NCBI GenBank assembly: GCA_943788775.1
Contig: CALSRO010000008.1
Location: forward strand, 1-64,000
Reading direction: 5' to 3'
DNA: 64,000 nt
Source: an uncultured Flavobacteriales bacterium
Lineage (GTDB): Bacteria; Bacteroidota; Bacteroidia; Flavobacteriales_G; Salibacteraceae
The notes under the pieces were generated by a model. That model saw only the letters and a list, made by a program, of their open reading frames with translations. It ran no database searches and was not told the origin of the DNA. This document shows, one piece after another, positions 42,680-52,856 of this stretch. A program made the translations under genes and the position numbers. Every line of letters starts with the position of its first letter. Positions within the stretch are counted from its first letter, which is position 1.

Positions 42680-44749
42680 ATGTACGAAGTGTTTAAATAC
42701 GTGGCTTTTGTCCTAATGGTTTCGCTATTGGCCGGAAATAGTTATGCCTTAGATCCTCCGAAAATTACATGTGTCTCTTTGGATAGTAATAATAATTTAA
42801 TACTGAACTGGAATCCACCACTTGATACTAACTCTGAGTTTACAAACTATGTAATCTATTATCAAGATGGAAATGGAAATCCGTTTAATCAAATTGCTAC
42901 AGTAACCAGTTATGGACAAACACAAGAGGTAATAATTGGGAATTTCGCAGACGATGTGGCTTTCTATATGGTGACTGTTTCTGACGGAGGATTAACCACC
43001 AGTTTATCATCAGACACTGTCAGTCCTTTATTAATATCTCTAGATGTTGAAGAAAAGGAAGTTGAAATCACTTGGACTGATTTAGCTTTATACAGCTCTG
43101 ATTCCATTTATCGAGTCTATCGTTCAGTAAATGATGATTCGTGGAACTTTCGCGGCAGCGTTGATTTCGGTGTAGAAGAATTCATTGATTTCGTTGAGTT
43201 GTGCAGTGCAGAAGTTAAGTATCGGATAGAAATTCGTGGTAGAGGAGGTTGTCTGAGTGTGTCTAACATTGCCACTGAGAGCATTGATGATAATATCGCT
43301 CCAAACCAAACAAATTTATTCTGTGCCAGTGTGGACACTTTAGATGGCTCGGTTAACCTTGCGTGGGAACGCACAAATTCTGGCGATGGATTTGGATACT
43401 TGGTTAGTCACATCAAAGACATTCTTGGCTTCGACACTGTTTACGGTCGGAATAATTTGACCTACAATTACAATCAATCTGGAATAAACGCGCTTTTACA
43501 GCCTGAAACCTTGTCTGTAGCGCCATTTGATAGTTGCTTTGATTCGGTGGTGAATTGGTACAACCAGGCCGCGGATAGTTTAAGGTTTCAGACACTTTTT
43601 GTTGATTCAATATTTTATGATAGATGTGAGGGAAAGATTGGACTTCAGTGGAATATGCCTAAACTAGGTTTTCCAGTTGGAGTTAGATTTCCGTCAGAAT
43701 ACCAAATTTTCAGAAGAGAAAATAATGGACCTGCCGAGCTTCGTGGAACGGTGACGCCTGAGGATAGTATCTTTCTAGATTCAGGTCTAGTGAAAGGAAG
43801 TACTTATAAATACACCGTTGCCGTATTGGATGGAGTGCACTTAAAGCGAGCCATTAGCAGCACCTTTGAAATTACAGTTAAACCTCCAAACGCTCCGGAT
43901 TATTTATATATCTCGTCCATACAGAACAATCACGAGACGGAGGAAAATGTAGTCCATGTATTTACTGATACAACATCTGAAACGACCAAGTATGGATTGT
44001 TAAGATCACTCTATTTCGGTGATCAATTTCAATTGGTAAATACGACTAACAAAACATCAAATAGTCAGTTTTCTATTACTGATCCTACAGGTACGGCAGG
44101 GCAGTCTAGCTTTTTGTACAAAGTGGTGGCCTATGATTATTGTGAGGATTCAATATATGCCTCAGCCGAATCAAAAAGCATTTGGATTGGGGGTTATTCC
44201 AATGATCAGAGCTTTATTAATGATCTTGAATGGTCAGAATATTTAGGTTTTGAGAATGCGCAGTCTAGTGTTGGATCTCAACAACTTGTGCGTGTTACAA
44301 GCAGTATAGTTTATGATACAATACACACCTTTCGAAGTGAATTTTCGGTTCTGGATACCGTTTACACGTTAAGTTATATTGGTGGAGAAGTGTGCTATTT
44401 TATTGAAGCCATAGAAATGGATACCAATATTTTTGGTTTGAAAGAGACTTCAATTTCTAATATGGCTTGTCTTACCTATGAACCAAAAGTATTTGTTCCA
44501 AATGCCTTTACTCCAGACGATGATGGGATTAATGAAGTTTTTCTGCCTGATGTGAATTTCATAGAACCAACAGGATACACCCTTTCAATTTATGATAGGG
44601 CTGGTCACCTAATATACATTACCATAGACCCTACTGAAGGGTGGTCCGGAGCGGGTAGCCCAGTGGGTGTTTATGCCTATTTCTTAGAGTTAAAAAATGC
44701 CCGAGATGAGTCGGTCAATCTTAGAGGTAAGGTGAGTTTGATTCGTTAG
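42680..44749 (+). CDS. T9SS type-B secreted protein with FN3-like domains
   Basis: This 689-residue protein has a signal peptide (VFKYVAFVLMVSLLAGNSYA). A long middle part of Ig/fibronectin-III-like beta domains shows recurrent patterns such as NLILNWNPP, EVEITWTDL, VNLAWERTN and IGLQWNMP. The last 90 residues are the gliding-motility-associated type-B sorting domain: VPNAFTPDDDGINEVFLPD, LSIYDRAGHLIY, GWSG and GVYAYFLEL. Such domains send proteins through the T9SS to the cell surface or medium. The binding target is unknown. Confidence 0.92.
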   Translation: MYEVFKYVAFVLMVSLLAGNSYALDPPKITCVSLDSNNNLILNWNPPLDTNSEFTNYVIYYQDGNGNPFNQIATVTSYGQTQEVIIGNFADDVAFYMVTVSDGGLTTSLSSDTVSPLLISLDVEEKEVEITWTDLALYSSDSIYRVYRSVNDDSWNFRGSVDFGVEEFIDFVELCSAEVKYRIEIRGRGGCLSVSNIATESIDDNIAPNQTNLFCASVDTLDGSVNLAWERTNSGDGFGYLVSHIKDILGFDTVYGRNNLTYNYNQSGINALLQPETLSVAPFDSCFDSVVNWYNQAADSLRFQTLFVDSIFYDRCEGKIGLQWNMPKLGFPVGVRFPSEYQIFRRENNGPAELRGTVTPEDSIFLDSGLVKGSTYKYTVAVLDGVHLKRAISSTFEITVKPPNAPDYLYISSIQNNHETEENVVHVFTDTTSETTKYGLLRSLYFGDQFQLVNTTNKTSNSQFSITDPTGTAGQSSFLYKVVAYDYCEDSIYASAESKSIWIGGYSNDQSFINDLEWSEYLGFENAQSSVGSQQLVRVTSSIVYDTIHTFRSEFSVLDTVYTLSYIGGEVCYFIEAIEMDTNIFGLKETSISNMACLTYEPKVFVPNAFTPDDDGINEVFLPDVNFIEPTGYTLSIYDRAGHLIYITIDPTEGWSGAGSPVGVYAYFLELKNARDESVNLRGKVSLIR

Positions 44750-44807
44750 ATGTTGTTGTCTTAACAATACCTAAGAAATACATGTCTTAATTCCCCATTT
44801 GATAAGC

Positions 44808-44815
44808 TATTTTTG
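44808..44815 (+). promoter_or_regulatory. Bacteroidota -7 promoter box before guaB (TATTTTTG)
   Basis: TATTTTTG matches TAnnTTTG exactly and lies 24 bases before the guaB ATG at 44840. A -33 TTTG at the normal spacing was not found. Confidence 0.5.
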
Positions 44816-44839
44816 CGCAATTTTTTAAGCGCCTTTAGC

Positions 44840-46315
44840 ATGCATCAAAACACCATAAAAATTCGAGAAGGACTGACGTTTGACGATGTCTTACTTGTAC
44901 CCGCATATTCAGAAGTGTTGCCAAGACACGTTGAAATTACATCAAAGTTTTCTCAAAATATCCAGTTAAGAACTCCAATCGTTTCTGCCGCGATGGACAC
45001 CGTAACTGAGTCAGGTTTAGCTATCGCAATCGCCCAAGAAGGAGGAATTGGCGTTTTGCACAAGAATATGTCCATTGATGAGCAAGCTGCTGAAGTCAGG
45101 AAGGTAAAACGTTCTGAAAGTGGTATGATACAAGATCCAGTGACTATTGATGCAAACGGATCTGTTGGAGACGCCCTTGCGTTAATGAAGGAGCACAAAA
45201 TTGGAGGAATTCCTGTTGTTGATGATTCCATGATCTTATTGGGAATAGTTACGAATAGAGATTTACGATTTGAAAAGAGTTTGTCCAGACCACTAAAGGA
45301 GGTCATGACAGCTGAAGGAATCGTGACTACACATGATGGGGGTGATTTGATGAAGGCAGAGGAAATGCTTCAAGAGCATAAAATTGAAAAGTTGCCCGTT
45401 GTTGATGATAATAACAAGCTAATTGGCTTGATTACATTCAAAGACATTGTGAAATCTAAGATTCGACCTAATGCTTGTAAAGATGATTTTGGAAGGCTGA
45501 GAGTGGCAGCTGCTGTAGGTGTAACTGCGGATACATTTGATAGAATGGACGCTTTAATTGCGGCAGGTGTCGATGCTATTGTAATTGATACTGCTCATGG
45601 ACATTCTGCAGGTGTAATTCAAATTTTGAAGGATGCAAAACAGAAGTATGCTGAGAATAAAGTGGATCTCATCGTTGGAAATATAGCAACTGCCAGTGCG
45701 GCAATAGCTTTGAAAGAAGCTGGAGCAGATGGAATTAAAGTAGGCATTGGGCCAGGTTCAATTTGTACCACTAGAGTGATCGCAGGTGTGGGCGTACCTC
45801 AACTTTCAGCAATCATGGATGTTGCGGATGCGTTGAAGGGAACTGGAATCCCAGTTATTGCCGATGGAGGGATCAGGTTTAGTGGTGATATAGTTAAGGC
45901 TTTGGCTGCTGGGGCTTCATGCATTATGGCAGGTTCAATGTTTGCTGGAGTGGAAGAGTCTCCAGGTGAAACCATCATATACGAAGGCAGACGTTTCAAA
46001 GCATATCGTGGCATGGGGAGCATCGAAGCCATGCAGAAAGGTTCAAAGGATCGCTATTTTCAGGATGTCGAAGATGATATTAAAAAACTGGTACCTGAAG
46101 GTATCTCTGGAAGAGTTCCATTTAAAGGGAAACTTAGTGAAATTCTCTATCAAATGATTGGAGGAATAAGAGCTGGAATGGGATATTGTGGTGCTGCAGA
46201 TATTGAATCATTGCAGAAAGCTGAGTTCATTCGAATTACAGCTGCTGGTGTGCGAGAGAGTCATCCTCACGATGTCACCATCACTAGAGAAGCACCGAAC
46301 TATACAAGTAGATAA
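44840..46315 (+). CDS. guaB: Inosine-5'-monophosphate dehydrogenase
   Basis: This 491-residue enzyme (from ATG 44840) oxidises IMP to XMP with NAD, the committed step of GMP synthesis in the cytoplasm. It shows [18 protein letters not shown] at the start, a CBS pair at about 90-215 ([18 protein letters not shown]), the IMP and potassium loop [17 protein letters not shown] with catalytic Cys309, and a flap region with [16 protein letters not shown]. The first start-like codon in the frame is a TTG at 44813, but that lies inside the promoter box, so the ATG is preferred. A foldase gene follows after 16 bases. Confidence 0.97.
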   Translation: MHQNTIKIREGLTFDDVLLVPAYSEVLPRHVEITSKFSQNIQLRTPIVSAAMDTVTESGLAIAIAQEGGIGVLHKNMSIDEQAAEVRKVKRSESGMIQDPVTIDANGSVGDALALMKEHKIGGIPVVDDSMILLGIVTNRDLRFEKSLSRPLKEVMTAEGIVTTHDGGDLMKAEEMLQEHKIEKLPVVDDNNKLIGLITFKDIVKSKIRPNACKDDFGRLRVAAAVGVTADTFDRMDALIAAGVDAIVIDTAHGHSAGVIQILKDAKQKYAENKVDLIVGNIATASAAIALKEAGADGIKVGIGPGSICTTRVIAGVGVPQLSAIMDVADALKGTGIPVIADGGIRFSGDIVKALAAGASCIMAGSMFAGVEESPGETIIYEGRRFKAYRGMGSIEAMQKGSKDRYFQDVEDDIKKLVPEGISGRVPFKGKLSEILYQMIGGIRAGMGYCGAADIESLQKAEFIRITAAGVRESHPHDVTITREAPNYTSR

Positions 46316-46331
46316 ATTAATTAGTTGAAAT

Positions 46332-48308
46332 ATGTTGAAGAAGGTAATAGTTGCAATTGGACTCTTCACGGCATTCACTGCCGGAGCTCAAGATCAACGC
46401 GTGTTGATGAACATAGGAGACCAAACCATCAAAGTGGATGAGTTTTTAGGCATTTACAATAAGAACAATACGAATAATGTGGTGGATAAAAAAACCATGG
46501 AAGAGTATGTAGATCTCTTTGTGAATTTCAAGTTGAAGGTAATTGAAGCGGAGTCGCTTGGAATGGATACAATTCCGAAGTTTATTAGAGAACTTTCTGG
46601 GTATAGGAATCAGCTTGCCCAGCCATATTTAATTGACAGACAGGTAAACGAAGATTTGATCAATGAGGCTTATGAAAGGTTGAAGGAAGATGTGGCTGCA
46701 TATCACATTCTTGTGAAGGTAGCTCCAGATGCGCCAGCAGGAGATACTCTCAAGGCAATGAAAAAATTACAATCGTATACCAAGTCCATCAAGTCTGAGG
46801 ACGATATGAAAGCCGCCATTGCGAGGATAAAAGGAACCAAGGATGAACAGGTTATTGCAGAAGATTTAGGCTATTTCACAGCATTTTCGATGGTTTATCC
46901 TTTTGAAAGCGCAGCTTATAACACGGAAGTTGGTAAACTGTCTAAACCTGTAAGAACAAGATTTGGATATCATGCCATTTTCGTTCGGGATAGAAGACCG
47001 GCAAGAGGTGAAATTCGTGTTTCACACATTTTCATTCGGACAAATCCAGACAACACAGAAGATCAAAAACAAGCGGCAAAGAATCGAATAAATGAAATTC
47101 ATAAGAGGATATTGATTGGGGAGGATTTTAGAGAATTGGTAAAGCAGTTTTCTGAGGATAAAACGAGTGTAAAGGATAATGGAATGTTACCGTGGTTTGG
47201 AACGGGTGGAACAGCATCGGTTTTTGAAGATGCTGCATTTTCTTTAGAAAACAATGGAGATATAAGCGACCCTATTCAAAGCGCCTATGGATGGCACATT
47301 ATCAGGAGAGAGGATAGACGAGATGTTGCTGAGTTTGAAGCGATAAAATCGAATTTGAAACGTAAAATAGAAAAAGATGCTAGAGCACTCAAAGGTCGCA
47401 CTTCGCTACTTCGAACCTTAAAAGAGGATTATGCTTTGACATTTAACTACCCTAACCGAGATCGAGCATCCAAGTTAGTGACTGAAGAGTATTTAAGTGG
47501 AAAATGGAAAATGCCAAAGGAACTTCCAAATCCGATGGACAAGCCGGTACTGACCATTTCAGATAATAAACTAAGCAAGACTTCAAAGGTCTATACTCAG
47601 CTCAATTATTTGAATTTTATCCAGAAAAATCAAAAGAAGCGAAAAGAAGGGGAGATGGTCAGTGCAGTTTTAGCTGATGAGTGGAAGAGCTTCGTGAATG
47701 AAATGCTCATTGATTTTGAAAATGGGTTATTGGAAATTAAATATCCTGAATTCAAGGCACTAATGCAGGAGTATCATGATGGTATTTTGCTTTTTGACCT
47801 TATGGATCAAAAAGTCTGGTCAAAAGCCGTGAAGGATAGCGCAGGGTTAGAAGATTTTTATAAAAGACATAAGTCTGACTATATGTGGCCTGAAAGAGTG
47901 GATGCGTCAATTTATGAATGTGCAAATGAACAAGTGGCTAAAAAGGTTGAAAAACTCACTAAGAAACGTGTCAAGAAAGGCTATACCGATGCGTATATCA
48001 TGCAGGAGATAAATGAAGACAATGCTTTGAACTTGAATATTAGGTCGGGTTTATTTGCAAAGTCTGACGATGCCATTATAGATAAGACGCCTTGGGTTCC
48101 TGGTACTTATACAATACAAGATTCTGGAAAACCAACACTAGTTCAAGTTTATGATGTAAAACAGCCGCAACCTAAAGCCCTAAATGAGGCTCGAGGATTA
48201 ATAACCTCGGCTTATCAGTCTCACTTGGAAGAAATGTGGATTCAAGAGTTGAGAAGCAAATATCCGGTGCAAGTTGATCAAAAGGTATTTGAATCGATTA
48301 ATAAATAA
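46332..48308 (+). CDS. Periplasmic peptidyl-prolyl isomerase with two parvulin domains
   Basis: This 658-residue protein has a signal peptide (KKVIVAIGLFTAFTAGAQ) and a SurA-like N-terminal chaperone part. It has two PpiC-type rotamase domains, at about 120-225 (AAYHILVKV to RFGYHAIFV) and 230-330 (IRVSHIFIRT to AYGWHIIRRED). A long C-terminal helical region is of unknown role. It should help fold outer-membrane proteins in the periplasm. It is the first of three adjacent foldase-like genes after guaB, a gene order seen in other Bacteroidota from general knowledge. Confidence 0.9.
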   Translation: MLKKVIVAIGLFTAFTAGAQDQRVLMNIGDQTIKVDEFLGIYNKNNTNNVVDKKTMEEYVDLFVNFKLKVIEAESLGMDTIPKFIRELSGYRNQLAQPYLIDRQVNEDLINEAYERLKEDVAAYHILVKVAPDAPAGDTLKAMKKLQSYTKSIKSEDDMKAAIARIKGTKDEQVIAEDLGYFTAFSMVYPFESAAYNTEVGKLSKPVRTRFGYHAIFVRDRRPARGEIRVSHIFIRTNPDNTEDQKQAAKNRINEIHKRILIGEDFRELVKQFSEDKTSVKDNGMLPWFGTGGTASVFEDAAFSLENNGDISDPIQSAYGWHIIRREDRRDVAEFEAIKSNLKRKIEKDARALKGRTSLLRTLKEDYALTFNYPNRDRASKLVTEEYLSGKWKMPKELPNPMDKPVLTISDNKLSKTSKVYTQLNYLNFIQKNQKKRKEGEMVSAVLADEWKSFVNEMLIDFENGLLEIKYPEFKALMQEYHDGILLFDLMDQKVWSKAVKDSAGLEDFYKRHKSDYMWPERVDASIYECANEQVAKKVEKLTKKRVKKGYTDAYIMQEINEDNALNLNIRSGLFAKSDDAIIDKTPWVPGTYTIQDSGKPTLVQVYDVKQPQPKALNEARGLITSAYQSHLEEMWIQELRSKYPVQVDQKVFESINK

Positions 48309-48314
48309 GATAAG

Positions 48315-49169
48315 TTGAAGCGCCTATTATATGTAACCATTGTGCTCCTCTTTGCGTCATGCGTGACAGAAGAAGAAAGGGAAGCCATAGTGGCAAGGGT
48401 AGGTGATCAATACTTGACATATAGCGAACTATGTGAGCTCATTCCAAATGATCTGAGTTTGGAGGATAGCACGGAATTAGCCACCAATATCATTCAGAAT
48501 TGGATGAATGAAGAGTTGATGTTTGGCAAAGCGCAGTACAATTTGCTAACCGAACAATTGGAAATTGAGGCGCAAGTAGAAAAGTATCGCAAGGAGCTGT
48601 TCATTTTTGAATATGAAAAGGAAGTAATCAACCAAAAGCTGGATACTGGGATTAGCGCAGAGGAGATTTCAAAATTCTACGATGAAAACCAAGATATTTT
48701 TCAGCTGAAGGATTACATACTAAAAGTCAGATATACCAAGCTACTTCCTAATAGTCCTGATCAAGACAAAGTCGTGAAATGGATGAAAATGGATGATGAC
48801 GAATCGCGTGAAAACCTCCTTGACTATTGTCACAGATATGCGGTAAGTTGCTATAATGATTCTAATTGGGTGTTTTTCAATCAGTTGTTGAGACAATTAC
48901 CTATCGAAGTTTATAACAAGGAGTCATTTTTAAGAAAAGGAAAATTCGTACAGTTTACAGATGCAGAACATTTGTATTACTTGTATGTAATTGATATTCA
49001 GTCAAAAAACACCTTATCACCCCTAGAGCTTGAGGTGGATAGAATAAAAGGATTAATACTAAACTCAAGAAAGATTGAGTTACTGAATACGATTCGAACC
49101 AGTGTATACAGAGAAGCCATTCGAAAAGGAAATGCCGAAAAATATGATGAGCCAAAGATTAAAGAATAG
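48315..49169 (+). CDS. SurA-N-like periplasmic lipoprotein
   Basis: This 284-residue protein starts on TTG at 48315 and has a lipoprotein signal (LLYVTIVLLFAS then C). The first part, VARVGDQYLTYSELCELIP with NWMNEELMFGKAQ, resembles the SurA N-terminal chaperone domain. A rotamase domain was not recognised: the region that should hold it (DYILKVRYTKLL) is divergent. It is probably a membrane-anchored chaperone partner of the flanking PpiC and SurA proteins. It overlaps the start of surA by 26 bases. Confidence 0.8.
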   Translation: MKRLLYVTIVLLFASCVTEEEREAIVARVGDQYLTYSELCELIPNDLSLEDSTELATNIIQNWMNEELMFGKAQYNLLTEQLEIEAQVEKYRKELFIFEYEKEVINQKLDTGISAEEISKFYDENQDIFQLKDYILKVRYTKLLPNSPDQDKVVKWMKMDDDESRENLLDYCHRYAVSCYNDSNWVFFNQLLRQLPIEVYNKESFLRKGKFVQFTDAEHLYYLYVIDIQSKNTLSPLELEVDRIKGLILNSRKIELLNTIRTSVYREAIRKGNAEKYDEPKIKE

Positions 49170-50514
49170 CCTTGTTTTGTTTTTTGGGCTTTCGAGTTTG
49201 GTTGCGATGAGTCAAAAACCTCAAGTAATCGATAAAGTGATCGCAGTTGTAGGTGAAAACATCGTTTTGCACTCTGACATTGAGGAACAGGTTGATCAGA
49301 TGACCATGTCAGACATGGCGGTGACCGAGAATACCCGTTGCGAGCTGCTGGAAGACTTGATGTATCAGAAGCTATTCGTGAACCAAGCCAAACTAGACAG
49401 TGTAGAAGTCACAGAAGAACAAGTCCAACAAGAATTGAATCGCAGGTTGCGATATTTCATTTCACAAATTGGAAGTGAAGAGGAATTGGTAAAGTTCTAT
49501 GGTAAGACTATTGACCAAATCAAGGAAGACTTTAAGGATGAGGTTGAAGAGATTTTATTGATACAATCGATGCAACAGCAGGTGATTGGTTCAGTTCGCG
49601 TCTCCCCAGCAGATGTTAGAGAGTTTTATGCCAGCATCCCAAAGGATAGTTTACCCTACATCAATTCGCAAGCAAGAGTGGCTCAAATTGTAAGTTTACC
49701 ACCAATTAGTCGGGAGGAAGAGGATCGTATCAAAGGGAAATTGCGTGAGTTTAAACAACGAGTTAATGACGGTGAGGATTTCGGAACCCTAGCCTATTTG
49801 TATTCAGCTGACCCGGGTTCAGCAGAACAAAATGGAGAGTTGGGTATGATGGATAAAGCTGATTTGGTCTCTGAATTTGCTAATGCGGCAACGGGACTCC
49901 AACCCGGAGAAATGTCAGACGTGGTCAAGTCTAAATTTGGATATCATCTCATCCAAATGATAGAGCGAAAAGGGGATAGGATAAATGTTCGACACATTCT
50001 GCTTATTCCACAGGTTTCGCCCAAAGATTTGCAAAAATCGAAGTCATACCTCGATAGCCTTAAAGTTCAAATTGAGACTATTGATTCCTTGACATTCGCC
50101 AAGGCCGCAATAAAGCACAGTACCGATAATGAGACAAGGATGAATGGCGGAGAAATGATTAATCCAATTGATGGGACAAATATGTTTGAGTTGGAAACAT
50201 TGGGACAGATTGATCGGTCGTTGTTATTTACCATCCAGAAGTTGGAAGAAGGAGAAATTAGCGATGCTGAGCTGTTTCAAACTATGGACGGAAAGCGAGC
50301 TTACAGATTGGTTCAACTGATTGAAGTGACCAAACCACACATTGCCAATTTGAATGATGATTACAATAGATTGCAAGAAACTACGAAGAGAAAGAAGGAG
50401 AATGATCGGTTAGAAGAATGGATAGAACAGTATAAGAGCTCTGCTTATATCTGGATTGATCCAGCTTATGCGACCTGCCCGTTTCAGACTAAGTGGGACA
50501 TTGCTATTCGTTAG
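49144..50514 (+). CDS. surA: SurA-like periplasmic chaperone/isomerase
   Basis: This is a 456-residue protein from the ATG at 49144, which starts the signal peptide (LKNSLVLFFGLSSLVAMSQ). The SurA N-terminal domain begins VIDKVIAVVGENIVLHSDIEEQ. Two parvulin domains follow, at about 175-275 (ARVAQIV to KFGYHLIQMIE) and 280-385 (NVRHILLIP to a divergent end). SurA delivers barrel proteins to the BAM complex. An upstream in-frame start at 49102 lies deep in the previous gene and is less likely. The stop overlaps the stop of the convergent adaptor gene by four bases. Confidence 0.92.
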   Translation: MMSQRLKNSLVLFFGLSSLVAMSQKPQVIDKVIAVVGENIVLHSDIEEQVDQMTMSDMAVTENTRCELLEDLMYQKLFVNQAKLDSVEVTEEQVQQELNRRLRYFISQIGSEEELVKFYGKTIDQIKEDFKDEVEEILLIQSMQQQVIGSVRVSPADVREFYASIPKDSLPYINSQARVAQIVSLPPISREEEDRIKGKLREFKQRVNDGEDFGTLAYLYSADPGSAEQNGELGMMDKADLVSEFANAATGLQPGEMSDVVKSKFGYHLIQMIERKGDRINVRHILLIPQVSPKDLQKSKSYLDSLKVQIETIDSLTFAKAAIKHSTDNETRMNGGEMINPIDGTNMFELETLGQIDRSLLFTIQKLEEGEISDAELFQTMDGKRAYRLVQLIEVTKPHIANLNDDYNRLQETTKRKKENDRLEEWIEQYKSSAYIWIDPAYATCPFQTKWDIAIR

Positions 50515-51593
50515 TCTTTAAGCTTCTTTATTTTATCTTCTGATGTGATTCCAGATAAAACTTCAACAAAGATTCCATCGGACAAACCAAGCTCAACTTT
50601 ACGTTTCTCGAATACTTGTTCGGCAGTCTCGACTTCAACGAAGGTTCCTTCATCCTCGTAGCTGACTAAACCTTCGTCAATGGAAAGCACTCCATCCCTA
50701 CGATCTAAGACAACATTGGCATTGGCGGAATATCCTGCTCGGATGAAGGCGTTAGAATCGAGTTTCACCGCGGCTTCTATCTCAAATTTTATTGCTCCTT
50801 CTTCTTGAATTCCCTTGGGTGATATATACTCCAGAATAGCCGTAAACTCATTGTTTTCAATGGCACCAATATTCAAAATTAACTTCATGCCTAGTTTTAA
50901 TTTTTCCACTTCTGATTCATCGACCTGCCCTTGGAATATTAGGTTTTCCATATCGGCTACACTGGCTATAGTGGTTCCATCGTTAAAATTGTTGGCCTCA
51001 ATGACATTAAAGCCTTCTTCCACAGGCACATCTAGGATCATTCCACTAACTGTTGATTTGATCAGAGTATTGGAGCTGTTGCCTGTCTTTTTTGAAACTC
51101 CGTCTTTCACAATAGCCAGTGCATCCTCCGCAGCGTTCAGCTCTTCCAATGCTTGTTTTTTACTCAATTCAAAAGGTTGGAATTCAGCTTCCGATATCAC
51201 TTGCTTTTTTAGCAGCTCCAAATTTCTGGTGTAATCTACCGTGGCATTTTCTAAACTGATTTTTGCCCGATTAACGCGATTCTCTGCATTGTTCAAGGAA
51301 ACCATATTTGGAATAACCTTCACTTTAGCTATTAGGTCACCAGATTTGATGAGGTCTCCGGGTTTAACGTAGATGGTCTGTATGATACCTGATATTTGCG
51401 GTTTAATGAAGATTTCATTGCGAGGCACTACCGACCCAGTGGCAACGCTCTTTTTAATGATGTCACGCTGCTCTGCCTGAACCGTCTCAAATACTTCCGG
51501 TGGTTGTTGGTCCTTTTGATATAAAAACCAAAGAGTCCATCCAAAAATTCCGAGGATAACTGTAAGAATGAGTATTCTAAAAAATGATTTCAT
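50511..51593 (-). CDS. MacA/HlyD-type membrane-fusion adaptor
   Basis: This 360-residue protein has an N-terminal membrane anchor (ILILTVILGIFGWTLWFL) and the two halves of a lipoyl-like domain: FIKPQISGIIQTIYVKPGDLI, and later SGMILDVPVEEGFNV. A coiled-coil hairpin (ENRVNRAKISLENATVDY) and beta-barrel regions follow. It links inner-membrane MacB-type permeases to an outer-membrane TolC-like channel, which is not in the window. It is the last gene of a four-gene operon on this strand. Confidence 0.9.
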   Translation of the reverse strand: MKSFFRILILTVILGIFGWTLWFLYQKDQQPPEVFETVQAEQRDIIKKSVATGSVVPRNEIFIKPQISGIIQTIYVKPGDLIKSGDLIAKVKVIPNMVSLNNAENRVNRAKISLENATVDYTRNLELLKKQVISEAEFQPFELSKKQALEELNAAEDALAIVKDGVSKKTGNSSNTLIKSTVSGMILDVPVEEGFNVIEANNFNDGTTIASVADMENLIFQGQVDESEVEKLKLGMKLILNIGAIENNEFTAILEYISPKGIQEEGAIKFEIEAAVKLDSNAFIRAGYSANANVVLDRRDGVLSIDEGLVSYEDEGTFVEVETAEQVFEKRKVELGLSDGIFVEVLSGITSEDKIKKLKD

Positions 51594-51599
51594 GATATT

Positions 51600-52856
51600 T
51601 TATTCTGATCGTAATGCGATGATTGGATTCACTCCAGCAGCTTTTGTTGCCGGTATTATGCCAGCTAAGGCTCCTGAAAAAACTATGATAGTTAAGAAAA
51701 CAAGTGCGGTGGATAGGTCAATCCCTGGTTGCTTGAACATACCTCCAGAATTGCCCAACATACCGTCCACAAGGTCTAATAAAGCAACACCTGATGACAT
51801 GCCTAAGTATCCCGCCAGTCCAGTTAAAATGATAGCCTCTAAAATGATTTGAGAAACAATCGTAAAAGGAGTTGCACCTATAGCTTTTCTTATTCCTATT
51901 TCTTTTGTGCGTTCTTTTACTACAATCAACATGATATTGCTTACACCAATAATGCCCGCCAATAGTGTTCCAATGCCCACAATCCAAACCAATATGTTTA
52001 TGGCGATGAATAGCCCAGAAATCTTCTGAAATTCTTTATCCGCATTCCAACCACCAATTGCCCTGGGATCATCAGGATGGATGTTATGAACGCGTTTTAA
52101 AATTTCACGTGCCTCCAATTCTACATCGCTGGCCAAGTAACCTGGTTTTGCCATTATAGAATACCAACCAACTCGGTCTCCTTGATTAAATGCTTGCTGG
52201 AATGTGCTTAAAGGGGTAAGAATACTTTCTAAATCTCGGTCATTGTGTCCTGATGTAAACTCCAAGTCGTGCACGCCTACCACCATAAAATAGATGCCAT
52301 TGATATTAATCCATTCTCCAATGGGATTTTCCGAAGGATCAAATAGGACATCACGCACTCTCGCACCGATTACGGCAACCTTACGCTTTTCCTCAATATC
52401 ACGATCATTGAGCCAACGACCAGCCACAATCTTTTTGGGTGATATATCAATGATCTCTGGCACATCACCAGAAACACCAAAGCTGCTTCCAGACTTATTG
52501 CCTCGCGTGACATAACTAGAGGAACGATATCCCCCTAACTGCCGTTTTGGTGCCACCACCGCTGCACTCGTCAATTCTCGTTTCAGCGTCTCAGTATCGT
52601 CATTGGTAAATGATACACCACGACCTTTCTGAAAACCTTTGTAAGGCATGCTGGTGCTGCCACCCCACATAAAAAAGCTGTTCGTAGCGAAACTTCCAAA
52701 ACTGGATAATACACCAGTTCTCAAACCATTTCCTGAGCCCATTAGAATAACAAGCATGAACATCCCCCAAAACACACCAAAGGCGGTTAAGAGGGTTCTA
52801 AGTACATTTTTACTTAGTACATGATATATTTCTTGCCAGCGATCCGAATCGAACAT
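51600..52856 (-). CDS. MacB/FtsX-type ABC permease
   Basis: This 418-residue permease has one N-terminal helix (LRTLLTAFGVFWGMFMLVILMG), a MacB-type periplasmic domain, and three C-terminal helices that begin at GLFIAINILVWIVGIGTLLAG. It carries the FtsX signature NIMLIVVKERTKEIGIRKAIGA. There is no fused ATPase; the separate ATPase at 54082 serves the operon. It sits directly after its paralogue at 52857 with no gap, so the two probably form a heterodimer. The cargo is unknown. Confidence 0.92.
   Translation of the reverse strand: MFDSDRWQEIYHVLSKNVLRTLLTAFGVFWGMFMLVILMGSGNGLRTGVLSSFGSFATNSFFMWGGSTSMPYKGFQKGRGVSFTNDDTETLKRELTSAAVVAPKRQLGGYRSSSYVTRGNKSGSSFGVSGDVPEIIDISPKKIVAGRWLNDRDIEEKRKVAVIGARVRDVLFDPSENPIGEWININGIYFMVVGVHDLEFTSGHNDRDLESILTPLSTFQQAFNQGDRVGWYSIMAKPGYLASDVELEAREILKRVHNIHPDDPRAIGGWNADKEFQKISGLFIAINILVWIVGIGTLLAGIIGVSNIMLIVVKERTKEIGIRKAIGATPFTIVSQIILEAIILTGLAGYLGMSSGVALLDLVDGMLGNSGGMFKQPGIDLSTALVFLTIIVFSGALAGIIPATKAAGVNPIIALRSE

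Noticed and set aside
44813-44839. TTG at 44813 as the guaB start
   Set aside because: It falls inside a consensus promoter box. The ATG at 44840 begins the conserved IMP dehydrogenase N-terminus.
50815-51234. 139-codon open frame on the + strand inside the adaptor gene
   Set aside because: It lies fully opposite a clear membrane-fusion protein gene and its composition is that of an antisense shadow.
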